Shown here: in pieces, positions 26,067-34,385 of the stretch
Layout of the letters: every line of letters begins with the position of its first letter
How positions within the stretch are numbered: the first letter of the stretch is position 1
Source of the DNA: Planctomycetia bacterium
Lineage (GTDB): Bacteria; Planctomycetota; Planctomycetia; Pirellulales; Thermoguttaceae
NCBI GenBank assembly: GCA_030527185.1
Contig: JAUNBF010000032.1
Span: 1-40,270 of the forward strand
Length of the DNA: 40,270 nt
Direction of reading: 5' to 3'
Notes under the pieces: generated by a model
Told to the model about the DNA's origin: nothing
What the model saw: the letters and a program-made list of their open reading frames with translations, nothing else
Database searches by the model: none
Made by a program: the position numbers and the translations under genes

Positions 26067-27341
26067 CTAAATCGCTTTGTCCGCAATGTCGTGGCGGCAC
26101 CAGGCACCTTCCCATCGGATTTTTCGCACCGCTTCGTAGGCATTCTTTTTGGCCAGGGCGATACTTTCTCCAAGGGCGGTGACGGTGAGGACACGTCCGC
26201 CAGCATTCACCACTTCAGCGCGTTCGTTGACGCGGGTGCCTGAGTGGAAAACCTTCACATCTTTCATTCCCGCCACGTCTTCCAGCCCACGGATGGGATG
26301 GCCGTAAACCGATTTTCCAGGATACCCTTCCGAGGCCATCACGACACCTACGCACGGACGCGGATCCCATTCCAGTGAGCCGATTTTGTCCAACTGCCGA
26401 TCCAGCGTCGCTTCCATGATCGTCAGGAGGTCGGTTTTCAGACGCATCAAAAGTGGCTGGCATTCCGGGTCGCCAAATCGGGTGTTGAATTCCAGCACCT
26501 TCGCCCCCTGGCGGCCAATCATCAGGCCTGCGTACAAAACGCCAGTAAAAGGTGCTTCCAGACGATTCATCACATGCACGGTCCGCACCAGAATGTTTTC
26601 CTCCACCCAACGCAACATCGCTTCCGTCACCACGGGTGCCGGGCAGTAGGCTCCCATGCCACCTGTATTGGGACCTTTGTCGCCATCGTAGGCCGGTTTG
26701 TGATCCTGCGCCGGGGGGAGCGTCAGGATCGTTTTTCCATCCGTAATGGCCAAAACGCTTGCCTCTTCACCATCCAACCGCTCTTCAATCACCAACCGTT
26801 CGCCAGCCGCTCCGAATTTTTTATCCAACGCCATTTCCTGCACGGCCTGAAGCGCTTCGTCACGATTCTGGCAGACGTAAACCCCTTTTCCGGCTGCCAG
26901 TCCATCCGCCTTGACCACCACCGGACGGTCTTCCCGTTCTTTCAGGTAGTTCAGCGCATTCTGCGCATTGTCGAACGTGGCAAACTCCGCCGTTGGAATA
27001 CACCCCAATTTCAGAGCATTTTTGCAAAAAATCTTGCTCCCCTCCAGTTGTGCCGCAGCTTTACTGGGGCCAAAAACGCGAATCCCTTCCCCTTGCAGAG
27101 CATCCACAATTCCGGCACACAACGGTTGTTCCGGTCCGACAGCCACCAGACCAATATGATTTTCTTTCACAAAACGGATGATGGCAGGAAAATCCAATAC
27201 GTCGATTGACACATTTTCCGCATCAAAAAATGTTCCCACATTGCCCGGTGCCACAAAAACGCGATCCACACGCGGACTTTGCGACAATTTCCACGCCAAT
27301 GCGTGTTCCCGTCCGCCACTGCCAACCACCAATACTTTCAT
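26067..27341 (-). CDS. purD: Phosphoribosylamine-glycine ligase
   Basis: 424 residues, the usual length. It joins glycine to phosphoribosylamine with ATP in the second step of purine synthesis. N-domain MKVLVVGSGGREHALAWKL; ATP-grasp core with VVKADGLAAGKGV; the PurD signature GDKGPNTGGMGAY; and metal-binding FNTRFGDPECQ. The C-domain SGTRVNERAEVVNAGGRVL is complete. GGAGGG precedes the ATG by 9 bases. It is cytoplasmic and likely single-gene, with an extended -10 promoter upstream. It is divergent from the large catabolic operon; the 293-base gap holds both promoters. Confidence 0.97.
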   Translation of the reverse strand: MKVLVVGSGGREHALAWKLSQSPRVDRVFVAPGNVGTFFDAENVSIDVLDFPAIIRFVKENHIGLVAVGPEQPLCAGIVDALQGEGIRVFGPSKAAAQLEGSKIFCKNALKLGCIPTAEFATFDNAQNALNYLKEREDRPVVVKADGLAAGKGVYVCQNRDEALQAVQEMALDKKFGAAGERLVIEERLDGEEASVLAITDGKTILTLPPAQDHKPAYDGDKGPNTGGMGAYCPAPVVTEAMLRWVEENILVRTVHVMNRLEAPFTGVLYAGLMIGRQGAKVLEFNTRFGDPECQPLLMRLKTDLLTIMEATLDRQLDKIGSLEWDPRPCVGVVMASEGYPGKSVYGHPIRGLEDVAGMKDVKVFHSGTRVNERAEVVNAGGRVLTVTALGESIALAKKNAYEAVRKIRWEGAWCRHDIADKAI

Positions 27342-27431
27342 GAAAGATTTCCCTCCGTTTATGCCTGTTCTTGGAATGAAGAACCGCTTGTCTCCAGAAA
27401 CGTTTCCGTTTCCCTTCCTACAATTATCTTC

Positions 27432-27440
27432 AATATACCA
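27432..27440 (-). promoter_or_regulatory. Extended -10 promoter of purD
   Basis: Minus strand TGG-TATATT (27440-27432), a TGN-extended -10; no good -35 box lies 16-18 bases upstream. About 90 bases before the purD start. Confidence 0.45.
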
Positions 27441-27499
27441 TTTTCACAAAATTCCACCAGTAGGCCGGGAAATCTCTTTTTCAGATGATATTTTTCCCG

Positions 27500-27532
27500 T
27501 TTTGCGGAAAATGAAGGTTCTTTTGCGGAAAA
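27500..27532 (+). promoter_or_regulatory. Direct-repeat operator of the catabolic operon
   Basis: TTTTGCGGAAAA occurs at 27500-27511 and 27521-27532, exactly 21 bp apart, and the second copy ends 6 bp before the -35 box. Two copies on one face of the helix next to -35 is the arrangement used by AraC-type activators. No regulator gene is in the window. Confidence 0.55.
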
Positions 27533-27538
27533 AAACGG

Positions 27539-27567
27539 TTGCAATTGGATGAAAATTCTGGTATCCT
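27539..27567 (+). promoter_or_regulatory. Promoter of the catabolic operon
   Basis: TTGCAA (27539-27544), 17-base spacer, TATCCT (27562-27567). The -10 box is weak, as in activator-dependent promoters. The leader to 27635 is about 60 bases and contains CGATA...TATCG inverse copies. Confidence 0.55.
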
Positions 27568-27634
27568 TAAGAATACGATAGAAAATTTGTAGTATCGCGG
27601 TATATCTTCAATCAAACTTGTGGAGAGTCAAGGG

Positions 27635-29035
27635 ATGTTGGATTATCAGTTGAAAATTGGTTTGGTGCCAGAGCGTCGCTATTTGCCAGGCCCCAAACGA
27701 ACCGGTATCTTTAGCGAGGCGGTTGCCGGAGCTAATAAAGAGAAAGCCGTAAAATTCATCAAGGAGCAGTTTTCGGATGAAAAGGTGACTTTTCTCGATT
27801 TGGAATGGCTCAACGAAGAGGGAATGCTCGTCCAGACCCACGAAGCGGATCGTGTGGCGGAGTATTTCCAGAAAGAAAAAGTCGATGCCATTTTCATCAT
27901 CAACTGCAATTTCGGCAATGAGGAAGCGGCAGGAAAAATCGCCCAACGGATGAAAGTGCCGACGCTTTTGTGGGGGCCACGGGATCGCGTCATCGAACCC
28001 AACGGAACCCGTTATACCGACACGCAATGCGGGTTGTTCTCCATCAGCAAACAACTGAAACGTTACAACGTGCCGTTTACGTACATTCCCAACTGCGACC
28101 TGGAATCGGAAACATTCCGGCAGGGAATGAACCGTTTTCTCTCCGTCGCGACGATGGTGAAAAATTTCTACAAACTGCGTATTTTGCAGGTCGGAACACG
28201 TGTCAAACCGTTCAAGTGCGTGATGGCAAATGAGTTGGAATTGACGGAAAAATTCGGAATCGACGTCGTGCCGGTCAATATGATCGACGCGAAACTGAAA
28301 TTCGACGAAGTTTGCGAGACGAAAAAAGAACAGATCGAGCAGCATATTGCCTACATTCACGAACATTACGATGTCCGTGACCAGGATGACGAAACGGTCT
28401 TCAAGATGGCCGCGTTTGTGGAGATGTACAAGGCTCTGTTGGAGGAGAATGGCTGCGATGTCATTGCGACCGAATGCTGGACGGTCATGAACAAGGCTAT
28501 CGGTGCCATGCCGTGTCTGGCGATGAGTCTGCTGGCGGACATGGGGGTGATTGTCATTTGCGAAACCGATATTCATGGCGCGATTACCTCCGCCCTCCTT
28601 TCCTGTGCGGCACGTGGTCAAAAGCCGACCTTTTTCGGAGAATTTACCGTCCGCCACCCCGAAAACGACCAGGCCGAACTCCTCTGGCACTGCGGCGTTT
28701 TTGCCACGTCGTTGAAAAAGAGTCCCGAAAAGCAAAAACTGGCTGTTTTCAAGCCGAATTTCTGTGCCAAAGATGGGCATTACACCATTGCCCGCTTTCA
28801 GGCCGAACAGGGAAAATACTACCTTCTGGGCGGTGAATTCGACACCACCACCGGGCCGGACACGTTTGGAACGTGGGTCTGGGCAGAGTTTCACGATTTG
28901 GAAAAACTGGAACGGAAGCTGGTCGAAGGTCCTTACATCCACCACATGAGCGAAGTGGAAGGGAGTTACGCGGTGGAACTGAAAGAATTTGCCAAATATG
29001 TGCCGGGGTTGGTTTTTGACGCATTAGACAGTTAA
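27635..29035 (+). CDS. L-fucose/D-arabinose isomerase-like protein
   Basis: 466 residues from ATG 27635 (GGAG upstream); an in-frame GTG at 27620 is less likely. Sequence and layout fit the L-fucose/L-arabinose isomerase-like fold: a Rossmann-like N-part (VDAIFIINCNFGNEEAAGKI), a middle domain, and a C-part with the metal-site segments VIATECWTVMNKAIGAMPC and VICETDIHGAITSALL (Glu and Asp), closing with YIHHMSEVEGSY, whose His could be the third ligand. It is shorter than FucI (about 590). Expected role: aldose-ketose isomerisation of a deoxyhexose, pentose or related sugar with Mn/Fe. First gene of the operon; the structured element follows. Confidence 0.78.
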   Translation: MLDYQLKIGLVPERRYLPGPKRTGIFSEAVAGANKEKAVKFIKEQFSDEKVTFLDLEWLNEEGMLVQTHEADRVAEYFQKEKVDAIFIINCNFGNEEAAGKIAQRMKVPTLLWGPRDRVIEPNGTRYTDTQCGLFSISKQLKRYNVPFTYIPNCDLESETFRQGMNRFLSVATMVKNFYKLRILQVGTRVKPFKCVMANELELTEKFGIDVVPVNMIDAKLKFDEVCETKKEQIEQHIAYIHEHYDVRDQDDETVFKMAAFVEMYKALLEENGCDVIATECWTVMNKAIGAMPCLAMSLLADMGVIVICETDIHGAITSALLSCAARGQKPTFFGEFTVRHPENDQAELLWHCGVFATSLKKSPEKQKLAVFKPNFCAKDGHYTIARFQAEQGKYYLLGGEFDTTTGPDTFGTWVWAEFHDLEKLERKLVEGPYIHHMSEVEGSYAVELKEFAKYVPGLVFDALDS

Positions 29036-29043
29036 AAAAATAA

Positions 29044-29188
29044 AGCGGCGCAGCCGCGGATAAAAATCTTTGGAAGGAGAGGTCTGGAGAGGATAACTCT
29101 TTCTATAGAAAGGTTTCCTCTCCACGACGGTTAAACTCTTGACGGGAAAGCTGCCCTCGCCTTGGCGCAGGCAGCGCTACGCCCGGCC
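29044..29188 (+). repeat. Structured intergenic element, copy 1
   Basis: 145 bp, nearly the same as 39054-39199: over the first 103 bp I count 4 differences. Predicted folds: GCGGC-GCA-GCCGC; TGGAGAGGA (29085-29093) with TCCTCTCCA (29116-29124) and an inner CTTTC/GAAAG helix; and GCTGCC (29150-29155) with GGCAGC (29170-29175). The last stem has changed in both copies while staying paired. Located in the 192-base gap between isomerase and FAD oxidase genes. Could be an RNA element or a mobile repeat. Confidence 0.8.
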
Positions 29189-29226
29189 AAACAATTTACA
29201 CTAACGTTAATAATGAAGGAAAAGCA

Positions 29227-30645
29227 ATGAACCAATTTTTATTTTCGATGATTTTAACCGAGCTGGAAGATGCGGTGGGGCAGGAAAACTGTTCCACGCG
29301 GGAAATCGACAAGCTGACGCACAGTGTGGACTATTTCTGGCTCTCTCGTCTTTACGCGGATCGCGGCGTTCGGATGCCGGAGGCGGACTATGTGGTTTCG
29401 CCGAAGAATGCTCAGGAAGTTTCGGCCGTTTTGAAGATTGCCAACTACTACAAAATCCCCGTGACGACCTGGGGTGGCGGCGGCGGAACGCAGGGGGGCG
29501 CGATTCCCGTTTGCGGCGGGATCGTGTTGGACACGAAGCGGATGAACCAGATTTATCAAGTCAACACCGAGTCGATGTATATCGAGTGCGGCACCGGTGC
29601 GATTTACCGCCACATTGAAGACGCGGCCAACGAAAAGGGTTACGCCACGATGCACTATCCCAGTTCGCTGACCTGTTCCACGGTAGGTGGTTTTCTGGCA
29701 CACCGGGGAATTGGCGTCGTTTCAACGAAATACGGCAAAATCGACGACATGGTTTTGCAGATGGAGGTCGTGCTTCCCAACGGCGACATCATCGAAACGT
29801 CACCGTCGCCGAAACATGCTGCCGGGCCGGATTTGAATCAGATTTTCATCGGCTCGGAGGGGACGCTGGGAATCATGACGAAAGCGCAGATGCGGATTTA
29901 CAACCAGCCGGAAGAACGTCGTTTTCGCGGATTCCTTTTCAAAAACATGACCGACGCGTTCCGTGCGGGGAAGGAGATTCTCCAGAAGTTCAAACCTTCC
30001 GTCATGCGGCTCTACGATCAGGCGGAAACCGGGTCGATTATCAAGAAAATCGTCGGTGTGGAGAAGGATGGAGCCTTCATGAACATTGCTCTGGAAGGAA
30101 TTTCGGAAATCGTGGCGATTGAGGAGCGGATTTTGCTGGAGACGTTTGCCCGCTACGGTGCGGAAGACCTGGGGAGCGAGTACGGCGAAAAGTGGTGGAA
30201 GGAAAAAATCACATTTTTCTATCCCGGCCATGCTCTGGATTTACCGTGGATGTTTGGCACGATGGACACGATCGCGCCGTTCGACAAAATCGAGAAAATC
30301 TACTGGGAAATGAAGAAGGCGATCGAGTCGAATTTCCCGATGGCACGGTTCATTGCCCACTTTTCGCACTGGTACGAATGGGGTTGCATGATTTACGACC
30401 GCTTCATTGTGGAGGAGCCTCCGCAAGACCCGATGGAAGCGCTTCGTCTGCACAACCAGATTTGGAACTGCGGTGTTCGGGCAGCCCTGGCCAACGGCGG
30501 CGTTGTCAACGACCATCACGGCGTTGGAATCAAACTTGGACGGCTCATGAAAGAACAATACGGCCCCGCCATGCAAGTCTTTGAGGGTCTGAAAAAGACG
30601 TTGGACCCCAACAACATCCTCAATCCGTTCAAAATGGGACTGTAA
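29227..30645 (+). CDS. GlcD-like FAD-linked oxidase
   Basis: 472 residues; GAAGGA 6 bases before the ATG. A PCMH-type FAD domain: VSPKNAQEVSAVLKIAN, the Gly-rich loop PVTTWGGGGGTQGG, STVGGFLAHRGIGVVSTKYG, then IFIGSEGTLGIMTKAQMRI. A FAD-oxidase C-domain ends with LKKTLDPNNILNPFKMG, as in GlcD, D-lactate dehydrogenase and alkyl-DHAP synthase. HHGVGIKLGR near the end carries the conserved His pair. It likely oxidises a hydroxyacid or related sugar derivative. The next gene is its iron-sulfur partner and an ETF fusion lies in the same operon, so electrons probably go to ETF, not to oxygen. Confidence 0.85.
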   Translation: MNQFLFSMILTELEDAVGQENCSTREIDKLTHSVDYFWLSRLYADRGVRMPEADYVVSPKNAQEVSAVLKIANYYKIPVTTWGGGGGTQGGAIPVCGGIVLDTKRMNQIYQVNTESMYIECGTGAIYRHIEDAANEKGYATMHYPSSLTCSTVGGFLAHRGIGVVSTKYGKIDDMVLQMEVVLPNGDIIETSPSPKHAAGPDLNQIFIGSEGTLGIMTKAQMRIYNQPEERRFRGFLFKNMTDAFRAGKEILQKFKPSVMRLYDQAETGSIIKKIVGVEKDGAFMNIALEGISEIVAIEERILLETFARYGAEDLGSEYGEKWWKEKITFFYPGHALDLPWMFGTMDTIAPFDKIEKIYWEMKKAIESNFPMARFIAHFSHWYEWGCMIYDRFIVEEPPQDPMEALRLHNQIWNCGVRAALANGGVVNDHHGVGIKLGRLMKEQYGPAMQVFEGLKKTLDPNNILNPFKMGL

Positions 30646-30663
30646 AATTGATAATTGATAATG
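30646..30663. repeat. ATTGATA heptamer repeat
   Basis: Two copies of ATTGATA directly after the stop of the FAD-oxidase gene (30643-30645); inverse complement of the repeats at 15630 and 26048. Confidence 0.6.
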
Positions 30664-30712
30664 AAGGTGGTTCAAACCTTTTTTGTACACAAACGAAAAA
30701 GCAGGAAGAAAA

Positions 30713-31795
30713 ATGCAAATCAGTCAAACAAGTAAAAAAACGATCGACGCGTGTCGATTTTGTTGGATGTGCCGCCATATATGCCCGATTGGAAACGCGA
30801 CGGGGCAGGAGCGAAACACGTCTCGGGCGCGGGCGTTGGGACTGTCGATGGTGGAACGTGAAATGGAAGCGTTGGGAAAGATTATCGACAATATGTACGA
30901 ATGTTCCCTTTGCGGAGCATGTACGAAAGAGTGCATGACCGGCTGGGACCCGACGCAGTTCACCACCGAAGTCAAACTGGAAGCGGCTCTGGAAGGATGC
31001 CTGCCGGAATATGTGTTGCGGATGGTGGAAAATGTGGAGAAAACGGGGAATGCCTACGGAAAGACGGCGTTGGACGAAGGGCTGAAACAGGAGATAGCGT
31101 CGTTGCCGGAAAACGCTTCCACGCTGTTGTACCTGGGGACGGACGCACGGTATCAGGCTCCCGAACAGGCTCGTCGGGCAATTCAACTTTTGAAAAAAGC
31201 AGGCGTCGAATTTACCGTCCTGGCCGATGAGCCGGGGAGTGGCTACGACTTGTACTTCCTGGTGGGAGGTGCGGAGGAGACTCGCCAACGGATGAAGCAG
31301 ACAGCGGAAATCCTGAACCGGTTTGAAACCGTCGTGGTTTACGATCCCAACGACGCGAAGATGTTCCTCCGTCCGTACAAGGAGTGGGAAATTGGCCTGA
31401 CCGCCACGATTCAGACATTTACGTCGTATGTGGCAGGACTGCTCGAAACGGGAAAACTGACCGTTTCCAAGAGCGAGAAAACCTACACATTTCAAGACCC
31501 GGCGGCACTGGCACGGGATTTGGAGGAGACGCAAAGCGCGCGGAAGATTTTGGCTGCCTGCGGGAATTTGAAGGAGATGTTGCTGCACGGAAAGCATACG
31601 AATCTGGCAGGGAATCTCCTGATGCGGGAATATTTGTCGCAGGTGATGGATTTGGTGGCGAAAAATCGCTGGCGCGACGCGGAAGGTGTCGGGGCAACGT
31701 GTGTTGTGACCGCTTCGCCGTCGGAGTACGTTTGTTTGAAAGAGACTCAGCCGGAAGGAATGGAACTCTGTTCGCTGGAAGAGATTTTGTTATAA
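30713..31795 (+). CDS. GlcF-like iron-sulfur protein
   Basis: 360 residues from MQISQTSKK (AGGAAG 5 bases upstream). Two 4Fe-4S motifs near the N-terminus: CRFCWMCRHICP (Cys 14, 17, 20, 24) and CSLCGACTKEC about 45 residues later, as in GlcF/LctB-type and heterodisulfide reductase-type proteins. The rest (about residues 130-360) is like the Cys-rich CCG domain but has only scattered Cys, so the second cofactor site may be lost. It should pass electrons from the FAD oxidase. It is cytoplasmic, placed directly after the oxidase and 20 bases before the aldolase. Confidence 0.82.
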   Translation: MQISQTSKKTIDACRFCWMCRHICPIGNATGQERNTSRARALGLSMVEREMEALGKIIDNMYECSLCGACTKECMTGWDPTQFTTEVKLEAALEGCLPEYVLRMVENVEKTGNAYGKTALDEGLKQEIASLPENASTLLYLGTDARYQAPEQARRAIQLLKKAGVEFTVLADEPGSGYDLYFLVGGAEETRQRMKQTAEILNRFETVVVYDPNDAKMFLRPYKEWEIGLTATIQTFTSYVAGLLETGKLTVSKSEKTYTFQDPAALARDLEETQSARKILAACGNLKEMLLHGKHTNLAGNLLMREYLSQVMDLVAKNRWRDAEGVGATCVVTASPSEYVCLKETQPEGMELCSLEEILL

Positions 31796-31815
31796 ATACA
31801 AAGGATAAAAAGAAA

Positions 31816-32649
31816 ATGTTGGTAAAACTTAACGATATTTTGAAGATTGCGGAAGAGAAGAAATTTGCCATTCCCGCCTTCAACGTCTACAACATGGAAA
31901 CCGCCATTGCGGTGATTCACGCGGCGGAAGAAACACGTTCGCCAGTCATCATGCAGTCGTATTCCCGGCTCTTTTCCTACGGAACGGCCTTTTACCTCGC
32001 TCCGGTAGTGTTGAAATCGGCGGAAGAAGCGAAAGTGCCGGTCTGTTTCCATCTTGACCATGGCGCGGACGAAACGGCTGTGTTGCGGGCACTGCGGTAT
32101 GGTTGCACGGGAATCATGTTCGACGCGTCGTCGTTGTCGCTGGAGGAGAATATTGCCGCGACGAAAAATGTGGTCGATCTTTGCGAAGCGGTAGGCGTTC
32201 CGGTCGAAGGGGAACTGGGACACATCGGCACGACGAAAGAAGATGTGAGCGAATTCGTTTACACGGAAGTGGCGGACGCGGTACGATTTGTGGCGGAAAC
32301 GGGTGTCGTGGCGTTGGCGATTGCGGTGGGGACGGCTCATGGACGTTACAAAAAAGCGCCGCAGGTGAACGTTTCGCGGATTGCGGAAATCAGTGCGGCC
32401 ATTCCCGCCTCCGTGGTGTTGCATGGCGGAAGCGGCATTCCCGACGAGCAGGTGCGGGCAGCTATCGACGCGGGTATTCGCAAAGTGAATTTCGGAACGG
32501 ACATCTGTTACGCCTTTTTGGACAAGGTTTTTGAGACGTCACGGGAAGTCTTTGCCGTCGATGTTTTCATGCGTGACGCGATTGAGGCGGTAAAACAGTT
32601 TGCCGTAGAAAAAATTCAGCTTTTACGGGCGGATGGGAAATGGCAGTAA
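31816..32649 (+). CDS. Class II (zinc) ketose-bisphosphate aldolase
   Basis: 277 residues from ATG 31816 (AAGGA upstream); a longer open frame from 31384 is a shadow of the Fe-S gene. Fits the FbaA/GatY/KbaY/IolJ family: PVCFHLDHGAD holds the catalytic Asp and first zinc His; EGELGHIGTT is the active loop; AVGTAHGRYK and VLHGGSGIP hold the other zinc His and the phosphate loop; KVNFGTDICYAFL closes it. It splits a ketose phosphate into DHAP and an aldehyde. With PfkB and IolB beside it, the closest known role is IolJ (inositol pathway); fuculose- or tagatose-type activity is also possible. Confidence 0.88.
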   Translation: MLVKLNDILKIAEEKKFAIPAFNVYNMETAIAVIHAAEETRSPVIMQSYSRLFSYGTAFYLAPVVLKSAEEAKVPVCFHLDHGADETAVLRALRYGCTGIMFDASSLSLEENIAATKNVVDLCEAVGVPVEGELGHIGTTKEDVSEFVYTEVADAVRFVAETGVVALAIAVGTAHGRYKKAPQVNVSRIAEISAAIPASVVLHGGSGIPDEQVRAAIDAGIRKVNFGTDICYAFLDKVFETSREVFAVDVFMRDAIEAVKQFAVEKIQLLRADGKWQ

Positions 32650-33578
32650 TGGAAAAAGGTGGGAAAATGGGTGCTTCGATCACGGGGATCGGTGCCAATG
32701 TTTACGATACGCTGATTCAGCTTCCCGCTTTTCCTGAAGAGGATACGAAATGCTATGCCCGACGGTTCGTTTGCAGTGGCGGCGGGCCAGCGGCGACAGG
32801 GTTGGTCGCAGCTTCCAAACTGGGAGCGAAAACCTCCGCTCTGGCGGTTTTGTCGACGGATGCCGGGGGTGAGTTTTTACGGAAGGATTACGAGAAATAT
32901 GGCGTCGATACCCGGCTGATTGAGGTGCGTGAAGGGGAATCGTTTTCGGCGACCGTTATTCTCAACAGCCAGACCGGTTCGCGGACGTGTCTTTTGTATC
33001 GCGGGACGCTTCCACCGTTGGAACTTCGGGAAGCGCATTGTCAGGAGATTGCCGACGCGGAGATTTTGATGGTGGATGGCAACGAGCTTTCCGCCGCCAT
33101 TGCCGGGGCGAAAGTGGCACGGGAGGCTGGGACGCGGGTTTTGTACGACGCGGGGGGACGGTATCCCGGCGTGGAAGAACTGTTGCCGTGGGTCGATATT
33201 CTCATTCCGTCGGCAGAGTTTGCGTTGGGATTTACGGGAAAAACGTCTCTGGAAGAGGCGGCCGTCTGGTTGTATGAAACGTATCGCCCGGAAATTGTGG
33301 TGATAACGAATGGTTCGCAGGGGGGACTTTTTTACGATGGCTCCCTGCATACTTATGCGGCATTTTCGGTGGAAGTGGTCGATTCCAACGGAGCGGGAGA
33401 TGTTTTTCATGGCGCGTTTGCCTTTGCGGTGACGCGCGGGTATTCGTGGGAAGAAGCGTGTCGGTTTTCCAGTGCCGTTTCCGCGTTGAAATGTACACGG
33501 CTGGGAGCCAGAGCGGGTGTTCCGTCGCTGGAAGAGGTCTTGCGTTTTTTAGAAACAGGCGAAATTTTACAGAAATAA
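32649..33578 (+). CDS. PfkB-family carbohydrate kinase
   Basis: 309 residues if started at 32649, whose ATG overlaps the aldolase stop; ATG 32640 or 32667 (with AAGG upstream, giving MGASITGIG) are other choices. PfkB features: N-terminal SITGIGANVYDTLIQLP, substrate loop VCSGGGPAATGL, and the anion hole/catalytic motif DSNGAGDVFHGAF (catalytic Asp in GAGD). It phosphorylates a sugar or sugar acid; an IolC-like role (5-dehydro-2-deoxygluconate) fits the adjacent aldolase and IolB. Confidence 0.88.
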   Translation: MEKGGKMGASITGIGANVYDTLIQLPAFPEEDTKCYARRFVCSGGGPAATGLVAASKLGAKTSALAVLSTDAGGEFLRKDYEKYGVDTRLIEVREGESFSATVILNSQTGSRTCLLYRGTLPPLELREAHCQEIADAEILMVDGNELSAAIAGAKVAREAGTRVLYDAGGRYPGVEELLPWVDILIPSAEFALGFTGKTSLEEAAVWLYETYRPEIVVITNGSQGGLFYDGSLHTYAAFSVEVVDSNGAGDVFHGAFAFAVTRGYSWEEACRFSSAVSALKCTRLGARAGVPSLEEVLRFLETGEILQK

Positions 33579-33587
33579 GGAGAGATC

Positions 33588-34385
33588 ATGTCGGAATACA
33601 GTTATAAGAAGAGTTGGAACAAGGAAAACGGCAAGAGCGAAATCATCACCGAGGCGAACAGTTCGCTGAGTTGGCTGGAGGTGGATATGCTGAAACTCCA
33701 GCCGGGCGAAACGAAGACGTATCACGAGGAGTACAAGGAGTACGGCCTGGTGATTCTGGGCGGGAAATGCACGGTCACGGGAGAAGGGTGGGAATTTGCG
33801 GAAATCGGGACGCGGAAAGATGTTTTCGATGGTCCGGCCACGTGTGTTTACGTTCCGTGCAACCAGAAATTCACGATCTCCGGCGTGACGGAAGTTTCGA
33901 TCGCGGTCTGCAAGTCGCCTGGAATGGAGGTGTTCGAGCCAGTTCTGATTCGACCGGAAGATGTGGTGATTAAGGACTTGGGAAAACCGGGGTGGGAACG
34001 GCAGGCACACTTTATTCTGGACGAACGGGTGAAGGCCAACCTGATTTATATCGGCGAAGCTTATGTCACATCGGGCAACTGGGCCAGCTATCCTCCGCAC
34101 AAACATGACGACGACAACATGCCGACGGAAGGGGTTTTGGAGGAGATTTACTACTACGAATTCGACAAACCGCAAGGGTTTGGGATTCAGCGGGTTTACA
34201 CGAAAGAAGGGGACATCGACGAGACGTATACCGTGAAATCGGGCGACTTTGTGGAAATTCCCAAGGGGTATCATCCGTTCTGCTGCGCGCCGGGCTACAA
34301 CAACTATTACCTCTGGATTATGGCGGGGGAAAATCGTGGCTTTTTCATGACGACGGAGGAAGGGCATAAATGGCTGACAAAATAG
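33588..34385 (+). CDS. iolB: 5-deoxy-glucuronate isomerase (IolB)
   Basis: 265 residues, AAGGAG 6 bases before the ATG. Two cupin halves. The second has the metal site GNWASYPPHKHDDDN (two His), LEEIYYYEF (Glu) and IPKGYHPF (His), and the IolB trace FGIQRVYTKEG then YYLWIMAGENRG. IolB isomerises 5-deoxy-glucuronate to 2-deoxy-5-keto-gluconate, the substrate of the IolC kinase. KduI is the nearest alternative, but LIRPEDVVIKDLGKPGWERQ follows the IolB pattern. Located 9 bases after the kinase and overlapping the next gene by 16. Confidence 0.8.
   Translation: MSEYSYKKSWNKENGKSEIITEANSSLSWLEVDMLKLQPGETKTYHEEYKEYGLVILGGKCTVTGEGWEFAEIGTRKDVFDGPATCVYVPCNQKFTISGVTEVSIAVCKSPGMEVFEPVLIRPEDVVIKDLGKPGWERQAHFILDERVKANLIYIGEAYVTSGNWASYPPHKHDDDNMPTEGVLEEIYYYEFDKPQGFGIQRVYTKEGDIDETYTVKSGDFVEIPKGYHPFCCAPGYNNYYLWIMAGENRGFFMTTEEGHKWLTK

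Noticed and set aside
27608..28945. A 445-codon minus-strand open frame opposite the isomerase gene.
   Set aside because: His/Phe/Arg-rich antisense of a recognisable enzyme, with no motif of its own.
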